Made by a program: the position numbers and the translations under genes. From an uncultured delta proteobacterium (GTDB lineage: Bacteria; Myxococcota_A; Bradymonadia; REDH01), in NCBI GenBank assembly GCA_903873545.1, contig CAIQPA010000610.1, positions 1 to 12,535 on the forward strand: a DNA stretch of 12,535 nucleotides. The letters run 5' to 3'. The notes under the pieces were generated by a model. It was not told where the DNA came from. It worked only from the letters and a program-made list of their open reading frames with translations, and ran no database searches. Positions 1 to 7,900 of this stretch are shown here, piece by piece. Position 1 is the first letter of the stretch, and the number at the start of each line of letters is the position of its first letter.

Positions 1-23
1 CTCGAAGCTGGCCGAATCGGGGG

Positions 24-398
24 CTACCGGCGGATGCCCGCCACCTGCTCCATCCGCCAGCGGACGATGCGGCGGAGGAGGTCCGTGGGCAGCGCCATGT
101 TGTGCGCCACCTGAATCGCCCCCTTGGAGGTCTTGAAGGCGGCTAGCTCTGCCTCGAAGGCAACGATGGCCGCTGCGCCGGGATAAATGCCCACATGCTC
201 CTTGAAGGCGCCGAGGTGCACGAGGTTTTGGCCAAGGTGCCAGGTGGCCAAGCCGTAGGCCATCCGCTCCACGGCCTCGGGCGCCTCAGATCGCACCACA
301 TCGGCAAGCGCGCGCAGCCGCGAACGCGCAGGCTCGGACGAGGCGTCGAGGTAGGCGGCGACCGCCTCGGGTTGGGCAACAGGGGAGCGTGCAGCCAT
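24..398 (-). CDS. DUF1801 / YdhG-like small protein
   Basis: This 124-residue protein has the layout of the DUF1801 (YdhG-like) fold. An N-terminal helix contains YLDASSEPARSRL, then come an APEAVERMAYG segment, a short beta region around HVGIYPG, and a C-terminal part with LPTDLLRRIVRWRMEQ. In this family the last part usually reads as a low-affinity 'LP..L...I...R' ending, and it is intact. Members are small cytosolic proteins of unclear function; some have been linked to iron handling, but nothing here proves that. The start is ATG at 398, and no strong Shine-Dalgarno sequence is visible upstream. The gene is divergent from the blaI-type gene across a 217-base gap. The full length suggests an intact gene. 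The family call is fairly secure, the function is unknown. Confidence 0.8.
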   Translation of the reverse strand: MAARSPVAQPEAVAAYLDASSEPARSRLRALADVVRSEAPEAVERMAYGLATWHLGQNLVHLGAFKEHVGIYPGAAAIVAFEAELAAFKTSKGAIQVAHNMALPTDLLRRIVRWRMEQVAGIRR

Positions 399-433
399 GA
401 CGATACCGTGAACGGAGCGACCGCCTCGCCTTA

Positions 434-449
434 GCGCCTGCGCAGGCGC
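434..449. repeat. 16-bp perfect palindrome between divergent genes
   Basis: The sequence GCGCCTGCGCAGGCGC is identical to its own reverse complement. It lies in the 217-base gap between the DUF1801 gene and the blaI-type gene, 36 bases upstream of the DUF1801 start. It could be a protein-binding dyad or a GC hairpin. No function can be assigned by sight, and palindromes arise more easily in GC-rich DNA. The rest of the 399-615 gap shows only the dyad and -35-like box listed separately. Confidence 0.45.
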
Positions 450-576
450 CCTGTCACGCGGCGGCTGCCGGGCCGGAGCGCTGCGTCACCCTCCCAGCCT
501 GCAACGAGGCCTCGCGCGTCGCCTCGAGGACTGCTTCGGCATGCGCAGCGGTCGCCCGCTTCGGCTTCCGCGGAAA

Positions 577-609
577 ACCGATTGACTCTCGGTCTTTCGG
601 CACTACGCC
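577..609 (+). promoter_or_regulatory. Candidate promoter with operator-like dyad for the efflux operon
   Basis: An inverted repeat ACCGA (577-581) / TCGGT (589-593) encloses TTGACT (582-587), which matches the -35 consensus TTGACA at 5 of 6 positions. A poor -10 candidate, TACGCC (604-609), follows after 16 bases and sits just before the ATG at 616. That spacing would start the transcript at or next to the ATG, giving a leaderless mRNA, and no Shine-Dalgarno is visible before that ATG. A dyad over the -35 box is where a BlaI-type repressor would be expected to bind, but it does not match the known TACA/TGTA core of BlaI and CopY operators. This is a hypothesis. Confidence 0.3.
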
Positions 610-615
610 CCTCCC

Positions 616-1026
616 ATGTCCCAGCAACCGCTCCAGCTCTCTCCCCTCGGCGAACTCGAATCCGCCGTCATGAACCATGTCTGGGCCTCAGGAGAGGGCG
701 AGGCGAAGGCCGTGCATGCCGCGCTCGGCGCACCCCGCGGCATCACCGTCAACACCATCCAGTCGACCCTGAAGCGGCTCTTCGAGAAGGGTCTCCTCGA
801 GCGTCACAAGGTCAGCCACGCCTACCTCTACCGGGCCCGCGTGACGAGAGAGGCCTTCCACCAGGGGCTCATCAGCAGGCTCGTGGGCCAGATGGTCAAC
901 GGGCAGGCCGACGCGCTTGTTACCGCCTTCGTGGACCTCACCGAGCGCGCCGGCCTCGACCAACTCGAACGGCTCGAGGCGCTCGTCGCCGAACGGCTGC
1001 GCCAACGCGGTGGAGGCGGCGCGTGA
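616..1026 (+). CDS. BlaI/MecI/CopY-family transcriptional repressor
   Basis: This 136-residue protein matches the BlaI/MecI/CopY family in size and layout. A winged-helix DNA-binding domain fills about residues 10-77. It includes LGELESAVMNHVW, the recognition-helix segment TVNTIQSTLKRLFEKGLL and the wing HKVSHAYLYRARV. The C-terminal helices (about 80-130) match the dimerisation region, which in characterised family members also contains the site where the partner protease cuts. The ATG at 616 is chosen because the family domain begins only a few residues later; no Shine-Dalgarno precedes it, so the mRNA may be leaderless. Its stop overlaps the GTG of the M56 peptidase gene, the standard repressor/protease pairing. 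It probably represses the whole downstream efflux operon. The family is confident; the regulated promoter is inferred. Confidence 0.92.
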   Translation: MSQQPLQLSPLGELESAVMNHVWASGEGEAKAVHAALGAPRGITVNTIQSTLKRLFEKGLLERHKVSHAYLYRARVTREAFHQGLISRLVGQMVNGQADALVTAFVDLTERAGLDQLERLEALVAERLRQRGGGGA

Positions 1027-2018
1027 CAGACCTCCTGCCCGGCTTCCAGCTCTTCGCCCTTGCCGCAGCCCTCTACGCTGCGCTTGGCGCTCTGGCTGTT
1101 GCGGCCACGCTGCCGTGGCTCCGCTCCACGCTGCAACCGTGGGAGCCTGTCGCGCGACTCCGGGTCCTGCTGCTGCTCGCCTGTGTGCCGGCCGGCAGCG
1201 CGCTGGTGCTGCTCCTGGCAGCGAGCCTCCCCTCCATGCTCGCGCTTGCAGCGCCCTGGCTCGACCACTGCACGGTGCATGGTGGCGGGCATGCCCATCT
1301 CTGCTTCGTCCATCTGCCCGAGGTTGGCATCCGGCTCGGACTCCTCGCCGCGCTTGCCTACCTCTTCGCGCGTGGGTTGGTTCGCCTCACGCGAGCGAGC
1401 GTCGGCTTCGTGCGCGCGGAGCGCGTGGTTGCAGCGTTGGAGCGCTCAGGCGAGCCATCTGAGGTGCCGGGCCTCACCCTCTTGGAGTCGACGCAGCCGC
1501 TCTGTGTCGCAGCGGGCCTCTTCCGGCCCCGCATCCTCATGTCGCGCGGACTCTTCGGACTGCTGACGCCAGCGGAACGCGGCGTCGTCATCGCCCACGA
1601 GCGTGCCCACATCCGGCGGCGCGATGCCTTCACGCGTGCGGTGGTACGAGCGTTGACCGCGCTTCATCTGCCCGCGGTTTCGGCTTGGCTGCGGAAGGAG
1701 CTCGATGTGGCCGCCGAGCAGGCCTGCGACGAGGAGGCCGCGGTGGCGAGCGGCGATCGTGTGTGCGTGGCAGCAACCATCCTGAAGGTCGAACGTGCCA
1801 CGCGCGCAGCGACGACGGGGCGCCTTGGGCCTGTTGCGATGGCCTTCGGCGCGACGGCCGTGGAACGCAGGGTAGAGTCGCTCCTGCGCTCGCCTGAACC
1901 GCCCCGCTCGCTCCGTCTCCCCCTGCTGCTCTTGGCTGGAATCGGAATGGCTGTGTTTCGCTTTGCGGATGAACTGCATCACCTGTCCGAGTCGATTCTC
2001 TCTCTGATTGCGCACTGA
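1023..2018 (+). CDS. M56-family (BlaR1-like) membrane metallopeptidase without penicillin-sensor domain
   Basis: This 331-residue membrane protease is related to BlaR1/MecR1. Three hydrophobic segments (about residues 7-30, 42-70 and 101-120) precede a cytosolic domain with the zinc motif HERAH at 192-196. Glu232 in AEQACDEEA is the likely third zinc ligand. A last membrane segment lies near 299-315. BlaR1/MecR1 are about 600 residues with a C-terminal beta-lactam-binding domain; here that domain is absent, so another signal must be sensed. The loop between the second and third membrane segments (residues 82-97) holds five His and two Cys and would be periplasmic by BlaR1 topology. The GTG start at 1023 overlaps the repressor stop (GTGA) and has GGAGG at 1012-1016. 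The expected role is signal-triggered cleavage of the upstream BlaI-type repressor. Confidence 0.9.
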   Translation: MTDLLPGFQLFALAAALYAALGALAVAATLPWLRSTLQPWEPVARLRVLLLLACVPAGSALVLLLAASLPSMLALAAPWLDHCTVHGGGHAHLCFVHLPEVGIRLGLLAALAYLFARGLVRLTRASVGFVRAERVVAALERSGEPSEVPGLTLLESTQPLCVAAGLFRPRILMSRGLFGLLTPAERGVVIAHERAHIRRRDAFTRAVVRALTALHLPAVSAWLRKELDVAAEQACDEEAAVASGDRVCVAATILKVERATRAATTGRLGPVAMAFGATAVERRVESLLRSPEPPRSLRLPLLLLAGIGMAVFRFADELHHLSESILSLIAH

Positions 2019-2024
2019 GGCGTC

Positions 2025-3305
2025 ATGATTCCGTCGCGTCGCACCCGAACATTGTTCCCAAGACCAGCCGGCGCTCGGTTGCTGCTGCTGCTCGGCTTAT
2101 TGCTGGCTGCCGCTCCTGCAGCGGCCGCGCCGGACGCATCCCCGCTGACCGAAGAGAGCGCTGTCCGCCTGGCGCTCTCCCGAGCCTCGCTCGCCGACAT
2201 CGCGAAGGGCGGTCTTTCGGTCGCGGAGGGCCAAGCCAACGCCGCGGGTACCTACGAAAACCCCGAGCTGGCCTACCTTCGCGAGGAGCTGTCGGGAGCC
2301 TCGGCCACCGTCGAGGAGACCCTGTCTGTCTCGCAGCGCTTCGACCTTGGAAACCGGCGCGGGCTCCGCGAGGAGGCAGGGCAGGCAAGGGTCAGCGCCG
2401 TGCGTCGACAGGAGGAGGCCGCGCGACTGGCCGTGGCAGCCGAGGCCCGCGAGCGGTTCTACGAGGTCATCTTTCGTCAGGGCCGCGTCAAGGCGCTCGC
2501 CGAGTGGGTAGAGCGGGTGGAGCAGGCGCGAGCGTTGGTGCTGCGCCGCGAACAGCGCGGCGATGCCGCGGCCTACGAGCTGCGTCGCATCGACCGCGAA
2601 CGGGTCGTTGCTGATGGCTGGTTGGCCTCGGAACGGGCGGGGCTTGAGCGTGCCGGCGCACGGCTGGAGGCGCTGCTCGATGGGGGTGGTTCGGGTGCAA
2701 TCACCCGCGCGTCGGGTTCGCTGCTGCCGGAGAGCAAGCCGATGAGCCTGGCGGCGCTGCAGGCCGCAACCGCCTCGCGACCCGACCTGCTGGCGCTCGG
2801 CTTTGAGCTCGAGGCGGCCGACCTCGAGGGTCGCGCTGCCGCGCGATGGTGGATACCCGACCTGCGGCTCGAGGCTGGCTGGAAGAGCGCTGACGTCGGC
2901 AATCAAAGAGCCGCCGATGGGCTTCTGATGGGCGCCGCGGTCGAACTCCCGCTCTGGGATCGGGCCGCAGCGATTGCCAGAGTCGCAGCGGGTGCCTCGC
3001 AGGCGGCACGAGGCCAGCGTGCCCTGCTCGAGTCTGAACTCCGTGCCGAGCTCGCCGGACTCCACGCAGAGGCCGAACGACGGCAGGAGGTCGCCACCCG
3101 CTTCGAGGAGCAAAGCGTCGCTGCGTCGTCGGACCTCGTCCGGATGGTCACACGCGGACATGCCGGCGGGGAGTTCACCCTGCTGGAACTCCTCGATGCC
3201 TACCGGGGCGCCACCGACGACGCGCTGCGTGCGCTCGAACTGGCGCACGCTGCGAGGACCGCACGCATTGAACTGGATCGCCTCTCTGGATCGGGACTGC
3301 CATGA
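2025..3305 (+). CDS. TolC/CzcC-family outer-membrane efflux channel
   Basis: This 426-residue protein is the outer-membrane factor of the tripartite pump. An N-terminal signal peptide has an Arg-rich start, a Leu-rich core and a cleavage region near AAAAPDA (about residue 36). The body has the family's two-fold repeat of long helices. The first half contains LTEESAVRLALSRA, ENPELAYLREEL and LSVSQRFDLGNRRG; the second has SLAALQAATASRPDL, LRLEAGW and GAAVELPLWDR, followed by long Ala/Glu/Arg helices. These are typical CzcC/TolC landmarks, and the length is normal. The start ATG lies 6 bases after the peptidase stop, with GAGG formed over that stop codon. The gene ends in an ATGA overlap with the adaptor gene. 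It gives the pump its exit across the outer membrane. The substrate cannot be read from it. Confidence 0.92.
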   Translation: MIPSRRTRTLFPRPAGARLLLLLGLLLAAAPAAAAPDASPLTEESAVRLALSRASLADIAKGGLSVAEGQANAAGTYENPELAYLREELSGASATVEETLSVSQRFDLGNRRGLREEAGQARVSAVRRQEEAARLAVAAEARERFYEVIFRQGRVKALAEWVERVEQARALVLRREQRGDAAAYELRRIDRERVVADGWLASERAGLERAGARLEALLDGGGSGAITRASGSLLPESKPMSLAALQAATASRPDLLALGFELEAADLEGRAAARWWIPDLRLEAGWKSADVGNQRAADGLLMGAAVELPLWDRAAAIARVAAGASQAARGQRALLESELRAELAGLHAEAERRQEVATRFEEQSVAASSDLVRMVTRGHAGGEFTLLELLDAYRGATDDALRALELAHAARTARIELDRLSGSGLP

Positions 3306-4924
3306 AACGATGCATCACTGGATTGCTTCTCCTCCTCCTTGCCGCCTGCGCCCAGGTGCCCGAACAAGGTCACGCGCACGACGGAGAGCACGGCCACGGC
3401 CATGAGCAGGGCCACGAGCACGGCCATGAGAAGGGTCATGCAGCGGATCATGCAGCCGACCATGCGGCAGAGGAGGAGCGTCCTGCGCTCGTCTTCACCC
3501 ACTGGACCGACAACAGCGAGCTGTTTGTGGAGCTGCCTGCGCTGGTGCGTGGGCTCGAGTCTCCCTGTGCGGCACACGTGACCCGCCTCAGCGACTTCGC
3601 TGCGCTCGCAGAAGGGAGCGTGACCGTGGTGCTGCGGGGCGACGCCGGCGAGGAGCGGTTCGAGAGCCGCGCGCCCTCGGTGCCGGGCATCTTCCGGCCC
3701 GTCGCCAAGCCGGCCGCGGCGGGCAAGCGCCGCCTCATCTTCGAAGTCCGCGCGAAGGGGTTCTCTGCCGATCACGACCTTGGCGAGGTCACCGTCTTCG
3801 AGAGCGCCGCTGCGGCACGCAAGGCCATCGTTGAGCCGGAGGAGGCAGCCGGTCGCATCCCCTTCCTCAAGGAGCAGCAGTGGCCCATCGCCTTCGGGAC
3901 AGCGCTGGTTGCGGAGCGTCCGCTTCGACCCACGCTCCGGGCGACCGGGACCACCATGGCCCGCCCCGACGGCGAGGTCGTTGTCGCAGCGCCTGTCGCG
4001 GGCCGCGTCGCCTCTGCGGCAGGGAACTTTCCAAAACTCGGTGCGCGGGTGACTGCCAACGACCTGCTCGCAGTCCTCGCGCCGCGACTGGAGGCCGCAG
4101 ACCTTGCCTCGCTCGACCTGGCGGTCGCCAGCGCCGAACTGGAGGTGCGATCGGCTGAGCGCGAACGCGAGCGACTCGCCGGCCTCAAGGCAGACGGCGC
4201 CGTTTCGGAGCGTCGCGCGCAAGAGGCCGTGGATGCCGCCGACACGGCCCGTGGCTCGCTCGCCTCGGCCCGCCGCAGGCTCTCCCAGTTCCGGAGCGTG
4301 CAGCAGCCCGCAGGCAGGGGGGAGGGCGCTGTGCAACTGCGTGCTCCGCTCTCGGGCACCGTAACCGAGATTCTCGTGGCGCCGGGCGCCTTTGTGGAGG
4401 CCGGAACGCCCCTCTTCCGCGTCACCGACCTCACACAAATCTGGGTGCAGGCCCATGTGCCCTCGGTGGATGCCGGCAGACTGGGGACGGTGCAGGGCGC
4501 ACTGCTCCTTGTGGAGGGCAGAGAGGAGCCAATTGTGCTGGCAGCGGAGTCGCTGGTTTCTGCCGGAACCCACGTCGATCAGCGCACCGCGACCCTGCCG
4601 GTGACCTTCGCGCTGGAGAATGCCGAAGTCCGCCTGCCGATCGGGGCAGCGCTCCGTGTGGAACTCATCACTGGTGAGCCGCGGACGGCCCTGACCGTCC
4701 CCGCGGCGGCCATCATCGACGACAGCGGGCTGTCTGTGGTGTTCGTGCAGATTGACGGCGAGGCCTTCGAGCGCCGCGTGGTTCGAACAGGCCTGCGCGA
4801 GCAGGGACAGGTCGAGATCATGAGCGGCCTGAAGGCGGGCGAGCACGTTGTGACGCGCGGCGCCTGGTCGGTGAAGCTCGCCGCTTCGAGCGGTTCCATC
4901 CCGGCCCACGGCCACGCACACTAA
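3302..4924 (+). CDS. His-rich lipoprotein RND periplasmic adaptor (CzcB-type)
   Basis: This 540-residue membrane-fusion protein joins the RND pump to the TolC-type channel. A lipoprotein signal ends in the lipobox LAAC with Cys16, so it should be lipid-anchored. A His-rich stretch follows (11 His between residues 24 and 54). An extra N-terminal domain (about 60-170) contains VFTHWTDNSELFVELPALV and SVPGIFRPV. After FLKEQQW come the usual adaptor parts: a first lipoyl half (about 220-255), a coiled-coil hairpin (about 262-335), a second lipoyl half with LRAPLSGTVTEILV, a beta-barrel and a membrane-proximal domain. The C-terminus ends in AHGHAH. The His segments suggest capture of a soft or borderline metal ion. 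The start overlaps the channel gene by ATGA. It is a CzcB/CusB relative; specificity is unknown. Confidence 0.92.
   Translation: MKRCITGLLLLLLAACAQVPEQGHAHDGEHGHGHEQGHEHGHEKGHAADHAADHAAEEERPALVFTHWTDNSELFVELPALVRGLESPCAAHVTRLSDFAALAEGSVTVVLRGDAGEERFESRAPSVPGIFRPVAKPAAAGKRRLIFEVRAKGFSADHDLGEVTVFESAAAARKAIVEPEEAAGRIPFLKEQQWPIAFGTALVAERPLRPTLRATGTTMARPDGEVVVAAPVAGRVASAAGNFPKLGARVTANDLLAVLAPRLEAADLASLDLAVASAELEVRSAERERERLAGLKADGAVSERRAQEAVDAADTARGSLASARRRLSQFRSVQQPAGRGEGAVQLRAPLSGTVTEILVAPGAFVEAGTPLFRVTDLTQIWVQAHVPSVDAGRLGTVQGALLLVEGREEPIVLAAESLVSAGTHVDQRTATLPVTFALENAEVRLPIGAALRVELITGEPRTALTVPAAAIIDDSGLSVVFVQIDGEAFERRVVRTGLREQGQVEIMSGLKAGEHVVTRGAWSVKLAASSGSIPAHGHAH
3371..3463 (+). repeat. His-rich degenerate repeat in the adaptor gene
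   Basis: This DNA encodes residues 24-54 of the adaptor, built from repeated GHEHGH-like units and then three D/GHAA-like units, with 11 His in 31 residues. At the DNA level, GGCCACGAGCACGGCCATGA-like words recur with variation. It is low-complexity coding sequence, probably a flexible metal-binding tether between the lipid anchor and the folded adaptor. His-rich tethers of this sort are common in periplasmic metal-handling proteins. Confidence 0.8.
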
Positions 4925-4934
4925 AGGAGCCAGC

Positions 4935-7900
4935 GTGATCGACGCCATTCTTCGCTGGTCTCTCTCCCATCGCGTTGCGGTCCTGGTGCTCGCGGCTGCG
5001 ATGCTCCTCTGGGGCAGCTACACCGCGTCCCGCATGCCGGTAGATGTCTTCCCCGACCTCACGGCTCCCACGGTGACAGTCATCACCGAGGCCCACGGCA
5101 TGGCGCCGGAGGAACTCGAGACGCGGGTCACACTGCCCATCGAGTCCTCCCTGAACGGTGCGCCTGGCGTCCGCCGCGTTCGCTCCAGCACCGGCGTCGG
5201 CATCTCGGTCATCTACGCCGAGTTCGAGTGGGGAACAGAGGTGTTTCGAGCCCGGCAGATCGTAAGCGAGAAGCTCCAGCTCGTGCGTGATTCGCTTCCC
5301 GACGACGTCGAGCCGCCGGTGCTCGCCCCCATCTCCTCCATCATGGGCGAAGTGCTCTTTCTCGCCGTCACGACGGGCGATGGGGCAACGGCCATGGATG
5401 CTCGGACCTTCGCCGACTTCACGATGCGCCGACGTCTGCTCGCCATCCCGGGCGTCTCGCAGGTCATCGTAACCGGAGGCGAGCGTCGGCAGTTCGAAGT
5501 GGCGCTGCTGCCCGAGCGATTGGCTGCGCACGGTCTGACCGTCGGCCAGGTTGTCGAGGCCCTCGAGCAGACCAACACCAACGTCTCCGCCGGCTTCATC
5601 AACGAGGGCGGGCAGGAGTATCTGGTCCACGGCGTCGGACGGGTCCGCACGCCCGAAGAGGTCGGAGAGACGCTCGTCGTCCATCGCGATGGCCAGCCAG
5701 TGCTGGTGAAGCAGCTCGGCGAGGTCCGCATCGGTGCAGCGCTCCGCAGGGGAGAGGGCTCGTTTGCCGCCAAGTCTGCGGTTGTCGTTGGCGTTCAGAA
5801 ACAGCCCGATGCAAACACGCTCGAACTCACCAAGCGGATCGACCGCGAACTGGATGAGCTGTCGCGCTCGCTCCCGCGCGGGCTGTCGGTCCAGCGCAAC
5901 GTCTTCCGGCAGGCCGACTTCATCGAGGTCGCGGTACGGAACGTGCAGGCCGTGCTGCGCGACGGCGTCATCCTCGTGCTCCTCATCGTCCTGCTCTTCC
6001 TCGCCAGCGGGCGTGCAAGCGCCGTCACCATCGTTGCCATCCCACTCTCGCTCGTGACCGCCGTGCTCGTGCTCTCGGCCTTTGGCGCGACGCTCAACAC
6101 GATGACGCTGGGTGGCATGGCGATCGCCGTCGGCGAGCTCGTCGACGATGCGGTCATCGACGTCGAGAACGTGCTCCGGCGGCTGCGCATGAACGCGGCA
6201 CTTCCCGAGGAGGAGCGGCGACCGTCGCTGGAGGTCGTGCTCGCTGCAAGTCAGGAAATCCGCACCAGCATTGTCTTCGCGACCCTCGTCGTCGTGCTCG
6301 TCTTCCTCCCCCTCTTCTTCCTCTCCGGCGTCGAGGGCCGCCTGCTTGCGCCGCTCGGCATCGCCTACGTCGTCTCGCTCGCTGCCTCCCTCTTTGTTGC
6401 GGTCACCGTGACCCCCGTGCTCTGCTCCTTCCTGCTGCCCCGTTCGAAGGCTGTCACGCAGGACCACGAACCCCGCCTGGCAGGCTGGCTCAAGCGGCGA
6501 TACCTCCCGATGCTCGATGCCGCCCTCGCGCGCTGGCGTCTTGTTGCGGCGATCTCGGTCGCACTGCTGATCGCGGCGATGGTCTCGCTCGCCCTCTCCG
6601 GGCGCTCCTTCCTGCCCGAGTTTCGGGAGGGGACCCTCACCATCTCCGCCGTCACGCTCCCGGGTACCTCGCTCGCGGAGTCGGACGCGATGGGACGGCG
6701 CGTGGAGGAGATCCTGCTCCGCCACCCCGAGGTCGTCTCCGTTGCGCGGCGGACCGGACGGGCCGAGATGGACGAGCATGCGCAGGGGGTAAACGCCTCC
6801 GAAGTCGACGTGACGCTGCGGGAGGGCGAGCGCTCGCGCGAGGCCTTCCTCGAAGCGCTCCGCAACGACTTCTCCATGCTTCCCGGGCTCAACATCACCA
6901 TTGGTCAGCCCATCGGACACCGCATCGACCACATGCTCTCCGGCACGCGGGCCAGCATCGCGGTGAAGGTCTTTGGCGATGACCTCGCGGAGCTGCGCAG
7001 GCTCGGCGCCGAGGTGGAGACCGCCATGGGCAGCGTGCCCGGCGTGGTCGACCTCGCGCGCGAGCAGCAGTCCGACATCCCCTTCGCCCGCGTCCGCTTT
7101 GATCGCGTCGCCATCGCACAGCACGGCATGCGGGTCGCCGATGTCGCCCAGGCGCTCGAGGTTGGCTCAGGTGTCCACGTGGTCTCGCAGGTCATGGAGG
7201 GTCAGGCGGTCTTCGACCTCGTGGTCCGCACGGAGCCCTCCCGCGTGACAGACTTCGAGGACCTCGGAGAGCTGCTCATCACCACCCCCATCGGCTCGCG
7301 CGTCCCGCTGCGCGCCCTCGCCGAGCTCCAACGCGACCGCGGTCCGAACGAGATTGGCCGCGAAAACGTGCAGCGAAAGCTGGTCGTCAGCTGCAATGTC
7401 GCCGAGCGCGACGTGGGCAGCGTGGTAGGAGACATTCAGGCGGCCGTGGCGCGCGACGTGAGCCTGCCGGAAGGATACCGTGTGGAGTATGGCGGCCAGT
7501 TTGAGAGTGCAGAGGGTGCGACCAGGACCCTCGCCCTCCTGAGCTTCGCCTGCCTCTTCGGCATGCTCGGCCTCCTCTATGCAGCATTCGGCTCTATCCG
7601 AGACGCAGTCCTCGTGATGCTGAACCTTCCCCTCGCGCTCATCGGCGGCGCTGCTGGCGTCTACTTCGAGGGTGGCATCCTCTCCGTCGCCTCGCTGGTC
7701 GGCTTCATCACGCTCTTCGGCATCGCGACCCGCAACGGCATCATGCTGGTCTCCCACCTTCGGAACCTCGTGTTGGAGGAGGGCGTTACCGACATCGACG
7801 AAGCCGTCCGGCGCGGGGCACAGGAGCGGCTTGTGCCCATCCTCATGACAGCGCTCGCGACGGGACTCGGGCTCGTGCCACTCGCACTCTCTGGCGGCGA

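Noticed and set aside
582..1022. Upstream extension of the M56 peptidase frame
   Set aside because: This portion overlaps the blaI-type gene in another frame and reads as Arg/Pro-rich nonsense. The GTG at 1023 with GGAGG upstream is the natural start.
2097..3248. 383-codon open frame on the minus strand opposite the TolC-type gene
   Set aside because: No motif or ribosome-binding site supports it, while the plus strand encodes a full outer-membrane factor with signal peptide.
3200..4948. 582-codon open frame on the minus strand opposite the adaptor gene
   Set aside because: Composition is mirror-like to the adaptor codons and shows no domain; the plus strand carries the clear lipoprotein adaptor.
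4818..7124. Very long open frame on the minus strand (768 codons) opposite the pump gene
   Set aside because: Its translation is low-complexity, rich in Asp, His, Glu, Gly and Arg, with no recognisable domain. The opposite strand encodes a clear RND pump. Long antisense frames are expected in GC-rich genes.
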